Assembly: GCF_022647665.1 (NCBI RefSeq)
Contig: NZ_CP071872.1
Coordinates: forward strand, 6,634,001-6,698,000
Reading direction: 5' to 3'
DNA length: 64,000 bases
DNA from: Streptomyces formicae
GTDB lineage: Bacteria; Actinomycetota; Actinomycetes; Streptomycetales; Streptomycetaceae
The position numbers and the translations under genes are program-made. The notes beneath the pieces were generated by a model that searched no databases, had not been told where the DNA came from, and saw only the letters and a list, made by a program, of their open reading frames with translations. The stretch's first letter is position 1. Each line of letters starts with the position of its first letter. This document shows positions 42,990-50,660 of the stretch, one piece after another.

Positions 42990-43023
42990 ACGGTGGGCCG
43001 GTCCGTGCGGACCGGCCCACCGT
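42990..43023 (-). terminator. Hairpin between the WxL-like gene and the DUF916-like gene
   Basis: Perfect 16-bp stem (42990-43005 with 43008-43023) with a 2-nt apparent loop, 36 bp after the stop of the WxL-like gene and 36 bp before the DUF916-like start. It may reduce read-through into the anchoring protein. Confidence 0.8.
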
Positions 43024-43058
43024 GCGGGTGCGGATGCCTGACGTGAGGGGGGAGGCCG

Positions 43059-44410
43059 TCAGGTGAGGGTGAGGGTGAGCACAGCGGCGTACGTGCCGGG
43101 TGGTGTGAACGCCGGTACGTCGAGCGAGAGCCCGGCGTCCACGGTGAACTCACCGCCGGTGAAGGCGCCGTTGGGGGTCGACGCCAGGGTGGCGCCCGCG
43201 GTGCCGACCGTTCCCGCGGAACCGGCGGCGCAGGTGCTGGGGCTGCCCGCCTTGGTCGTGCAGGACGGGGTCCAGCTCAGCTTGCCGGCGTCGATCTTCG
43301 CCCCGCCGGATCCGGTGAAGTCGGTGACCCTGCCGGTCAGGGACCAGCCCGCGGGTCCGCCGCGGAAGTCCTTGACCGTCACCGTGTGCAGCGCTCCGGT
43401 GGAGGCGCCGCCGGTGCCGAAGTCGACCGTGGACAGCTGGACGCTGTCGCCGGCCTGGGTCATGGACAGGACGCCGTTCTTGACCATGGTGCCGAGCTGC
43501 TGGCTGAGCGGGGGCACATCGCCGATGAGCGTGTACGCGGCCGGGCCCGCGCCCTTCGCCGGGTCCCAGCTCGCGCCCTCGAACGCGACGATGCCGACGG
43601 TCGCCGGATCGTTGATCTTCGGCCGGAAGGTGAAGCCGCCCGTGGAGTTCGCCTTGGAGACGACCTTGTCGGCGGTCGGCGCGGAGCCGTTCCAGCCGGC
43701 GACGGTGACGTCGGCGTTCGGGGTGAACTTGGCGCCGGTGACGTTCACCCGCTCGCCGGGCTTCCCCGAGGCCGCGCTGAGCGTGATGGTGCGTTCGTTG
43801 ACGGGGTTGCCGCCGTCCGTCGCGATGATCGTCTGGGAGACGGGGGCGGGCGGATTCGTCACCGTGCAGGGGGTGTCCAGCTCCAGGATGTAGCTGGTGT
43901 GGATGTTGTAGTCGCCGGGCGAGAGCTTGATCTCGCCGGGCGCGGTGACCGTGAAGGTGCCGGTCATCTCGAACGGCGGGAACTCTCCGAGTCCCGGCAC
44001 CGGCGGGTTCTTCCTGGGCCCGGTGACGGTGACGGAGCCGGTCTGGGCGCCGGTCAGGGTCACCTTGCCGGTGGGCGTCATGATGTCGGCGGGCAGTGCG
44101 ACGTCGACGGGGTTGCCGGCCGCCGGCTTGACCACCTTGTAGGTCACCGTGACCGTGTCGCCCACCTCGGGGGCGGCGTTGTCGACGGTGATCTCGGCGG
44201 TGGTGGTGCCGTCGATCGGGGGATGCCGGCGATGGGCGGCGGAATGCAGTGCGTGGGGAAGTCCACCGCCACCGACGCCGTCGCCATCGCGGCGGCCGGC
44301 GGCGCCAGCAGCCCTCCCCCGGTGACCGCGAGCGCGGTCACCCCCAGCACGGCCGCCAGGCGGCGTCTTCGGCCGGCGGATCTCCGGCTCGGTGGACCCA
44401 GGATTGCCAT
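43059..44410 (-). pseudogene. Exported WxL-like beta-rich protein, split by a -1 frameshift
   Basis: Two frames together make about 450 aa. The start at 44410 encodes a signal peptide (LAAVLGVTALAVTGGGLLAP PAAA) and mature FPTHCIPPPIAGI. At the five-G run 44218-44222 the frame ends in junk to 44144, while the -1 frame continues PPIDGTTTAEITVDNAAPEV GDT to the stop at 43059. The body has two Ig-like domains; near the end are GWSLTGRVTDF and LSLDVPAFTPPGTYAAVLTL TLT, resembling the WxL domain, though the distal Trp is absent. A single extra C would restore it. Real mutation, slippage site or sequence error are all possible. Confidence 0.75.
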
Positions 44411-44502
44411 GGTGCCCCCTCGGGTGTGTGGGTCAGGTGTGTGTGGGTGGGGGTCATTGACGGGCGGGGGCGGAAGAAGTCAATGGAATCGAAATGTACC
44501 GA

Positions 44503-44517
44503 CTGATGGCCCATCAG
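44503..44517. promoter_or_regulatory. Palindrome CTGATGG-c-CCATCAG
   Basis: Perfect 7-1-7 inverted repeat 93 bp upstream of the WxL-like gene start. Together with the related element at 45357-45371 it fits CTGAYGG-N-CCRTCRG. Confidence 0.55.
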
Positions 44518-44581
44518 ATACTGTCAACTTCCGCGTGATTGCGGGACGATCGGTACTCACCGGATGACAGAAACGCCGGTG

Positions 44582-44616
44582 GGCCGCTGCCGCCGATTGG
44601 TGCGGCGGCAGCGGCC
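44582..44616 (-). terminator. Hairpin after the DUF6801-like gene
   Basis: Perfect 13-bp stem (44582-44594 with 44604-44616), 23 bp after the stop at 44640. Confidence 0.7.
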
Positions 44617-44639
44617 GTTGAGCGTTCCTGACGGCCGGA

Positions 44640-45128
44640 TCAGTCCACGACGAACGGGCCCGGGGACTGCGTGCTGACCGCTTCGCAGTTGACCGTCGTG
44701 CCGAAGATCACCAGCTTGAGGCCGACAGGGCCGGAGTGCGAGTCGAGGCTGTCACCCGGAGCGAAGGTCGTGGCGGTGGTCAGGGGTCCGCTGTTGAAGG
44801 GGCTGAACGCCGGGATGTCGGGGTTGCTGCTGCCCGAGAACGTGACGGTTCCGGGGCCACCGTTCAGTTCGAGGGTGAGCGAGGTGGTCGCTTCACCCGC
44901 CCCGATCGACAGCGGCGTCACGACGGAGGTGGCGACGGTGATGGTGAGGTTGCTGCCCGACTGCACGGCGTGGAGCTGGGCGTCACCTCCACCGAAGCTG
45001 CCGCAGTCGTAGTCCGCCGAGGCGTCCGCCGGCTGCACCGCCATCGCGGCCGGGGCGAAGGCCAGGCCGGTGATGGCCAGAGCCCCCGCGGCCAGCGCCG
45101 TACCGATGCCGAGTCTGCTGCGTCTCAT
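44640..45128 (-). CDS. Secreted beta-rich protein (DUF6801-like)
   Basis: Exported protein of 162 aa. Sec signal peptide with ALAAGALAITGLAFAPAAMA and cleavage near residue 31. The mature part is Thr/Ser/Gly-rich beta, with one Cys near each end (YDCGSFGGGDAQLHAVQSGS, FGTTVNCEAVSTQ), which could form a disulfide. The layout resembles the first domain of the neighbouring WxL-like protein and DUF6801-type secreted domains; I am not certain of the family. No membrane anchor. It has its own terminator and a related upstream palindrome. Confidence 0.65.
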   Translation of the reverse strand: MRRSRLGIGTALAAGALAITGLAFAPAAMAVQPADASADYDCGSFGGGDAQLHAVQSGSNLTITVATSVVTPLSIGAGEATTSLTLELNGGPGTVTFSGSSNPDIPAFSPFNSGPLTTATTFAPGDSLDSHSGPVGLKLVIFGTTVNCEAVSTQSPGPFVVD

Positions 45129-45554
45129 CTGGTTCCCCTTCCCTTGTCAGGGAGTCGGTCGTCTGCCGCAGAAGGGCGCACGGATCCGCGCAGTGGAGTC
45201 CCACCGGACCCTCGTTCGGGCACGGCGCTGCAGGGCTGCGTGGGGGTGCGCGCGGACCGTCCGTGAGCGGAGTGCGTACGCCGCACGGAAGGAGGGGCGG
45301 CCGACCACGGCACGGGGCTGCGGCTCTGCACCCCGTACCCGGCTGCCCGAGCAAATCTGACGGTCCGTCGGATGAACAGTGTTCATTGATACGCAGCAGA
45401 GCAGCGATTGCAAGGGAAAGTCCCTTGATTCTTCAGGGACTTGACGGCCAGTGACTACTGTCCGGTCAGTAGGCGGAGGCCGCTGACGACGACCCGGGGC
45501 AGCAGGGTCCGGCGGGACCGCCGGTCACCGCCCGGTCGATCGGGCGGTGACCGC
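45129..45554. promoter_or_regulatory. Palindrome-rich promoter region, no gene
   Basis: Contains CTGACGG-t-CCGTCGG (45357-45371, one arm mismatch), ATGAACA-g-TGTTCAT (45372-45386, perfect), AAGGGA-aag-TCCCTT (45412-45426), and CTACTG-tccggt-CAGTAG (45455-45472). The first two abut. The stretch is AT-richer than its neighbours near 45350-45430. It should hold the promoter of the secreted protein gene at 45128, with a long leader. Confidence 0.5.
45523..45552 (-). terminator. Terminator after the cytidine-deaminase-like gene
   Basis: Perfect 12-bp stem (45523-45534 with 45541-45552), 6-nt loop, directly after the stop at 45555. Confidence 0.75.
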
Positions 45555-45908
45555 TCATCCGGCCTGGACCGTGAGCCGCACCGTGCCGTCGGGGCCCGCC
45601 AGCAGGACAGGGGTCCCCGGGCCGCCCAGGTCGCGCACGGCCGCGCGGTCGGCGTCCGCCGCGGTCTCGGCCTCGGTGACCACGGCCGCGGCCTCCAGGG
45701 ACTTCGCACCGCTCGCGACCGCCATCGCGACCGCGGTCTGCAGCGCGCTGAGCTTCAGCGAATCCAGGGCCACGGTGCCCGCGACGTATGTGCGGCCGGT
45801 CTCGTCCCGTACGGCCGCGCCCTCCGGCACGCCGTTGCGGGCGCGTGCGCTGCGGGCCAGCGTGACGATCTTGCGGTCCTCGGGGCCAAGCTCGGTGCTC
45901 TCAGTCAT
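45555..45908 (-). CDS. Cytidine-deaminase-fold protein lacking zinc ligands
   Basis: Protein of 117 aa. Pieces of the deaminase fold are visible: VTLARSARARNGVPEGAAVR, TGRTYVAGTVALDSLKLSAL QTAVAMAV. Where active enzymes have (H/C)AE, this has SALQTAV; where they have PCxxC, it has no cysteine at all. So it cannot bind the catalytic zinc in the usual way. Such forms are annotated as cytidine deaminases in Streptomyces but are probably not. It follows the MmcQ gene on the same strand. Confidence 0.75.
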   Translation of the reverse strand: MTESTELGPEDRKIVTLARSARARNGVPEGAAVRDETGRTYVAGTVALDSLKLSALQTAVAMAVASGAKSLEAAAVVTEAETAADADRAAVRDLGGPGTPVLLAGPDGTVRLTVQAG

Positions 45909-45956
45909 GTGCCGAGCATAGGACGGGGCTCGTCGGCCGGGCCGGCAGGCCGGGCG

Positions 45957-46310
45957 TCAGGGCCGGTCCAGGCGCAGCCGCTCCGCCTTCGGCAGGCCCG
46001 CCACAACCAGGTCGTACGAGTCCTCGATCAGCTCGCGGACCATCCGGGCCGGCAGCTCCCCCACCGTCACCGTGTTCCAGTGGCGCTTGTTGAGGTGGTA
46101 GCCGGGGACGATCGCCGGGTGTGCGGCCCGCAGTCGTACAGCCTCGTCCGGGTCGCACTTGAGCGACACCGTCAGCGGGGTCGCTGCAAGATCGGTGAGG
46201 GCGAACATCTTTCCGGCGACCTTGAAGACCGAGGACTCGGGGCCGAAGGGGAACTCCTCCACCACCGCGGTCTGCTCCAGGCACAGGGCCTTCAGCCGGT
46301 CGGGCCTCAT
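45957..46310 (-). CDS. MmcQ/YjbR family protein
   Basis: Small DNA-binding-like protein of 117 aa with the YjbR fold. Family pieces: ALCLEQTAVVEEFPFGPESS VFKVAGKMFAL, and PGYHLNKRHWNTV with the conserved HLNKRHW. The start overlaps the stop of the CNNM gene by 4 nt. Function unproven for most members; it is an operon member of unknown role. Confidence 0.85.
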   Translation of the reverse strand: MRPDRLKALCLEQTAVVEEFPFGPESSVFKVAGKMFALTDLAATPLTVSLKCDPDEAVRLRAAHPAIVPGYHLNKRHWNTVTVGELPARMVRELIEDSYDLVVAGLPKAERLRLDRP

Positions 46311-47575
46311 GCGGGCTCCACCAGCACCGTGACGATCTTGTTCCGCCGGCCGGCCGGGGACTCGGCGGTCAGCCGCAGGGCGCGGCCGTCCGGGAGGTCG
46401 ACCACCGCGCTCGCGCCCGCGATGGGGACGCGCCCGAGGAACTTGGCCAGCAGCCCGCCGACCGTCTCGACGTCCTCGTCGTCGAACTCGTCGAGGCCGA
46501 ACAGCTCCCCGAGGTCTCCGATGTCGAGCCGGGCGGTGACCCGGTAGCGCGAGTCGCCGAGCTCCTCCACGGGCGGCAGCTCCCGGTCGTACTCGTCGGT
46601 GATCTCGCCGACGATCTCCTCCAGGATGTCCTCGATCGTGACGATCCCGGCCGTGCCGCCGTACTCGTCGATGACGACGGCGACGTGGTTGCGCTCCTGC
46701 TGCATCTCGCGCAGCAGGTCCCCCGCGTTCTTGGTGTCCGGGACGAACGCCGCCGGGCGCATCGCCGTGGAGACCAGCTCGGCCTCCGCGTCCCGCTTGA
46801 TGTGCGTCTTGCGGACGAGGTCCTTCAGGTACACGATCCCGACGATGTCGTCCTCGTTCTCCCCCGTGACAGGTATCCGGGAGAAGCCCGAGCGCAGGGC
46901 GAGCGTCAGCGCCTGGCGGATGGTCTTGTAGCGCTCGATGACGACCAGGTCGGTGCGCGGGACCATGACCTCGCGCACGAGCGTGTCGCCGAGCTCGAAG
47001 ACGGAGTGCACCATCCGGCGCTCCTCGTCCTCGATCAGCTGCTCCTGCTCGGCGAGGTCGACCATCGCGCGCAGCTCCGCCTCGCTGGCGAACGGGCCCT
47101 TGCGGAAGCCCTTGCCGGGGGTGAGCGCGTTGCCGATGAGGATCAGCAGCTGCGGCACCGGGCCCATGACCCGGGCGAGCGGCAGCAGGACGTACGCCGC
47201 GGCCGTCGCCGTGTTCAGCGGGTGCTGGCGGCCGATGGTGCGCGGGGAGACCCCGACGGCGACGAAGGAGACGAGCACCATCACGCCGATCGCGATGGCC
47301 AGCGCCTCCCAGGTCTCGGGGAACTCCTGGAGGCAGGCGTAGGTGACGAGCACCCCGGCCGCCATCTCGCAGGCGACGCGCACCAGCAGGGCCACGTTGA
47401 GGTAGCGCACCGGGTCGGACGCCACCTGGACGAGCCGCTCGGCACCGCGCCGGCCCGCGCGCAGCGCCTCGGCGGCGCGGAAGCTGGAGACCCGGGCGAG
47501 CCCGGCCTCGGCGCAGGCCGCGAGCCAGGCGACGACGACGAGGAGGACCGCGCCGATGATCAGCTGGGCGCTCAT
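46307..47575 (-). CDS. CNNM/HlyC-CorC family membrane protein with CBS pair
   Basis: Protein of 422 aa. N-terminal DUF21/CNNM membrane domain with three or four helices (AQLIIGAVLLVVVAWLAACA EAGLARVS). Two CBS domains follow (REVMVPRTDLVVIERYKTIR; VVIDEYGGTAGIVTIEDILE), then a CorC_HlyC domain near the C-terminus (RVTARLDIGDLGELF). The family moves or senses Mg2+ or related cations. It lies 10 bp after ybeY in the phoH-ybeY-CNNM order seen in many bacteria. Confidence 0.93.
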   Translation of the reverse strand: MSAQLIIGAVLLVVVAWLAACAEAGLARVSSFRAAEALRAGRRGAERLVQVASDPVRYLNVALLVRVACEMAAGVLVTYACLQEFPETWEALAIAIGVMVLVSFVAVGVSPRTIGRQHPLNTATAAAYVLLPLARVMGPVPQLLILIGNALTPGKGFRKGPFASEAELRAMVDLAEQEQLIEDEERRMVHSVFELGDTLVREVMVPRTDLVVIERYKTIRQALTLALRSGFSRIPVTGENEDDIVGIVYLKDLVRKTHIKRDAEAELVSTAMRPAAFVPDTKNAGDLLREMQQERNHVAVVIDEYGGTAGIVTIEDILEEIVGEITDEYDRELPPVEELGDSRYRVTARLDIGDLGELFGLDEFDDEDVETVGGLLAKFLGRVPIAGASAVVDLPDGRALRLTAESPAGRRNKIVTVLVEPA

Positions 47576-47585
47576 GGGCGGACGC

Positions 47586-48083
47586 TCATGAGACGGTCGG
47601 CGCGGGAGAGGGGCCGGTCAGGCCCTTCTCCGAGCGCCAGCCGTCGACGATCGCCGCCTGCAGGCCGAACATCTCGGCGCGCTCGTCGGGCTCCTCGTGG
47701 TCGTAGCCGAGCAGGTGCAGCACACCGTGGACGGTGAGGAGCTGGAGCTCCTCGTCCATGGAGTGCTGGGTCGGCGCCTCCTCGCCCTGCTTGGCGGCGA
47801 CCTCGGGGCAGAGCACGATGTCGCCGAGGAGCCCCTGCGGGGGCTCCTCCTCGTCCTTGGCCGGCGGGCGCAGCTCGTCCATCGGGAAGGACATCACGTC
47901 CGTCGGACCCGGCAGGTCCATCCACTGGATGTGGAGCTGCTCCATGGCGTCGGTGTCCACGACGATCACGGAGAGCTCGGAGAGCGGGTGGATACGCATC
48001 CGCGCGAGCGCGTACCGGGCGATGTCGAGGATCGCCTGCTCGTCGACCTCGGTGCCGGACTCGTTGTTGACGTCGATCGACAT
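47586..48083 (-). CDS. ybeY: rRNA maturation endoribonuclease YbeY
   Basis: Zinc metalloenzyme of 165 aa for 16S rRNA 3'-end maturation and ribosome quality control. The signature HGVLHLLGYDHEEPDE has the H-X3-H-X5-H zinc site near residue 125. Upstream is LPGPTDVMSFPMDEL. The ATG at 48083 fits the usual start MSIDVNNE. phoH ends 13 bp before it. Confidence 0.95.
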   Translation of the reverse strand: MSIDVNNESGTEVDEQAILDIARYALARMRIHPLSELSVIVVDTDAMEQLHIQWMDLPGPTDVMSFPMDELRPPAKDEEEPPQGLLGDIVLCPEVAAKQGEEAPTQHSMDEELQLLTVHGVLHLLGYDHEEPDERAEMFGLQAAIVDGWRSEKGLTGPSPAPTVS

Positions 48084-48096
48084 GGTGCTCTTGGGT

Positions 48097-49113
48097 CTAC
48101 TTCCCGTTTCGGTTGTCGTACTGCTCGTACGCGTCGACGATACGGCCGACGAGCTTGTGCCGGACGACATCCTGCGACGTCAGCATGGAGAAGTGCACGT
48201 CCGGGACGCCGTCCAGGATCTCCCGGACCTGACGCAGACCGCTCTTGGTCCCGCCGGGCAGGTCGACCTGGGTGATGTCACCGGTGATGACGATCTTCGA
48301 TTCGAAGCCGAGCCGCGTCAGGAACATCTTCATCTGTTCCGGATTCGTGTTCTGCGCCTCGTCGAGGATGATGAACGCGTCGTTGAGCGTGCGGCCGCGC
48401 ATGTACGCGAGCGGGGCGACCTCGATCGTGCCCGCGGCCATCAGGCGCGGGATCGAGTCCGGGTCGATCATGTCGTGCAGCGCGTCGTAGAGCGGTCGCA
48501 GATACGGGTCGATCTTCTCGTAGAGCGTGCCGGGCAGGAAGCCGAGCCGCTCGCCCGCCTCGACGGCCGGCCGGGTCAGGATGATCCGGTTGACCTGCTT
48601 GGACTGGAGCGCCTGGACGGCCTTGGCCATGGCCAGATACGTCTTGCCCGTACCGGCGGGGCCGATGCCGAAGACGACCGTGTGCTTGTCGATGGCGTCG
48701 ACATAGCGCTTCTGGTTGAGGGTCTTGGGGCGGATGGTGCGGCCGCGGCTGGACAGGATGTTCTGCGTGAGGACTTCGGCCGGGGTCTCTTCCGGTCCGT
48801 TGCCGTTCTCGCTCGCCCTGAGCATGGCGATCGAGCGTTCCACTGCGTCCTCCGTCATCGGCTGCCCGGTGCGGAGCACCAGCATCATCTCGTCGAACAG
48901 GCGCTGGATCAGAGCGACTTCCCGCGCGTCGCCGACGGCGCTGACCTCATTGCCCCGGACATGGATGTCGGCCGCCGGGAAGGCCTTTTCGATCACGCGC
49001 AGCAGGGCGTCACCCGAACCGAGAACGGTTACCATCGGATGCTTGGCGGGGACGGTGAACTGGGCTCGTGCCTGCCCCGGCGCGGAGGTCTGGGCTGTGG
49101 GTGTCTGAGTCAT
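48097..49113 (-). CDS. PhoH-family ATPase (PhoH-like, PhoL type)
   Basis: Cytoplasmic P-loop ATPase of 338 aa. Walker A FGIGPAGTGKTYLAMA near residue 140, Walker B AFIILDEAQNTNPEQMKMFL, and ITGDITQVDLPGG. The N-terminal part resembles a KH-like RNA-binding region. Known PhoH-like proteins are thought to act on RNA together with YbeY and Era. Start 49113 gives MTQTPTAQ; an ATG at 49137 is possible but too close to its GGAGG. Confidence 0.92.
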   Translation of the reverse strand: MTQTPTAQTSAPGQARAQFTVPAKHPMVTVLGSGDALLRVIEKAFPAADIHVRGNEVSAVGDAREVALIQRLFDEMMLVLRTGQPMTEDAVERSIAMLRASENGNGPEETPAEVLTQNILSSRGRTIRPKTLNQKRYVDAIDKHTVVFGIGPAGTGKTYLAMAKAVQALQSKQVNRIILTRPAVEAGERLGFLPGTLYEKIDPYLRPLYDALHDMIDPDSIPRLMAAGTIEVAPLAYMRGRTLNDAFIILDEAQNTNPEQMKMFLTRLGFESKIVITGDITQVDLPGGTKSGLRQVREILDGVPDVHFSMLTSQDVVRHKLVGRIVDAYEQYDNRNGK

Positions 49114-49246
49114 GGGCCGGCTCTGTGGCCTGCACATACCTCCCGTTGCAGGGTTCTCGCTGCTCGACAACCTCTGGAGTACCAAGCCTACGACCCCGCA
49201 CTGACAGTCCCGAAGCGTTTTTCGTCACGGCTCGGCACGGAGTGTG

Positions 49247-50398
49247 TCATCCGCAGCGGCCGAAGCCGATCGTGGGGACCGCGCGGGCCCGCGGCCAGGG
49301 GTGCCAGGTCTCGGGCAGCAGCCCGCCCAGGAAGGCGTACCTGGCCAGCGCCTCCGGGTCCTGGTCGGAGCACCCCTGCACGTACTGCCACCAGGCCGCC
49401 ACCTCCGACCAGCCGGGGGCGGAGAGCGACCCGCCGAACTCCTGCACCGACAGCGCGGCGGTCAGCCCGGCGAAGGCCAGCCGGTCGGCGAGCGGCCAGC
49501 CCGCGAGCGTACCCGTGACGAATCCGGCCACGAAGACGTCGCCCGCGCCGGTCGGGTCCAGCGCCTCCACCTCGATCGCCGGGACCTCCGCGGTCTCGCC
49601 GGTGGCGCCGTCGACCGCGCAGGCGCCCTCCGCACCGAGCGTGACGACGGCGAGCGGCACCTTCTCGGCCAGCGCCCTGGCGGCGGCGCGGGGGCACGCC
49701 GTGCGGGTGTAGCGCATCGCCTCCTGGGCGTTGGGCAGGAACGCCTCGCACAGCTCGAGGTCGGGCAGGGCAGCGAGCTCCCAGCGGCCGGTGTCGTCCC
49801 AGCCGGTGTCGGCGAAGATCCGGGCACCGTGGGCGGCCGTGTCCGCGATCCAGCGCTGGCGGCGGCCCGCCGTGAGGGAGGCGACGGCGGCCCGGGCACG
49901 CGGCGGGCCGCTGCGCGCCAGCGGGGCGGCGTCGTCGCCGGGGGTTTCGGGCGGCGGGGCCTCGTGGCCGTGGGAGACCATCGTCCGCTCGTCCTCGTAC
50001 GCCATGGAGACGGTCACCGGGGAGTGCCAGCCGGGGATGGTGCGGGACATCGACAGGTCGATGCCCTCGCCCTGTTCGAGCGCGTCCCAGCAGTACTCGC
50101 CGTAGTGGTCGTCGCCGAAGGCGGCGGCGAGGGAGGTGCGCAGGCCGAGGCGGGCGAGCGCGGTGGCCATGTTGGCGACCCCGCCGGGGCTGGAGCCCAT
50201 GCCGCGGGCCCAGGACTCGGTGCCGCGGACGGGGGCGCTGGCGAGGCCGGTGAAGATGATGTCGAGGAAGACCGTGCCGGTGAGGAAGACGTCCCACTCG
50301 GGGTCGCCCGGGGCGCGCAGCGCACCGAGCGGGTCGACGCGCCGGCCCAACGGGGGGACGCCGGGGGTGTGTTGGTGCTCTCCGTCGGGGGTGGTCAC
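49247..50398 (-). CDS. PfkB-family carbohydrate kinase
   Basis: Ribokinase-like sugar kinase of 383 aa. Opening motif TGTVFLDIIFTG, then SPGGVANMATALARLGL (substrate and Gly-Gly hinge), and the PfkB signature 2 DPTGAGDVFVAGFVTGTL with the catalytic Asp near residue 285. The substrate cannot be read. The GTG at 50398 is chosen because GGGAG lies 6 nt upstream. It is alone between phoH and the MFS gene. Confidence 0.88.
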   Translation of the reverse strand: MTTPDGEHQHTPGVPPLGRRVDPLGALRAPGDPEWDVFLTGTVFLDIIFTGLASAPVRGTESWARGMGSSPGGVANMATALARLGLRTSLAAAFGDDHYGEYCWDALEQGEGIDLSMSRTIPGWHSPVTVSMAYEDERTMVSHGHEAPPPETPGDDAAPLARSGPPRARAAVASLTAGRRQRWIADTAAHGARIFADTGWDDTGRWELAALPDLELCEAFLPNAQEAMRYTRTACPRAAARALAEKVPLAVVTLGAEGACAVDGATGETAEVPAIEVEALDPTGAGDVFVAGFVTGTLAGWPLADRLAFAGLTAALSVQEFGGSLSAPGWSEVAAWWQYVQGCSDQDPEALARYAFLGGLLPETWHPWPRARAVPTIGFGRCG

Positions 50399-50660
50399 GG
50401 TGGCTCCCGGAATGCGGTGCGGAGCGGTACGCAGCGGTACGGATCTGGCCAGTGTGCCTGATTTCCGGGCGGTGCCGGAGGTGTCGCGCACACAAGAAGC
50501 GCTCGCGATTACCCGGGTCCGCCCAAGGCAAACCACATGTGTCCCGGGTCACACCATCCTGGCTTCTCCGGGGCGGTGCGTGCTTGATACAAATTGGCCC
50601 GCGTTCCCGTGCAACACCGGGCGCTCCCCCTCCTCCACCCCCTTTTTCCTGGGAACGCCC
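50399..50660. other. Divergent promoter gap between PfkB kinase and MFS gene
   Basis: 262 bp with no supported gene. It should hold both promoters. CAATAATTAC-like AT-rich blocks occur only near 50575-50595 (TTGATACAAATTGG), which could be the MFS -10 region. Confidence 0.4.

Noticed and set aside
43059..44165. Stand-alone gene starting at 44165 with no signal peptide
   Set aside because: The exported signal peptide lies directly upstream in the other frame and the mature sequence continues across the G run; a lone start here has no ribosome binding site.
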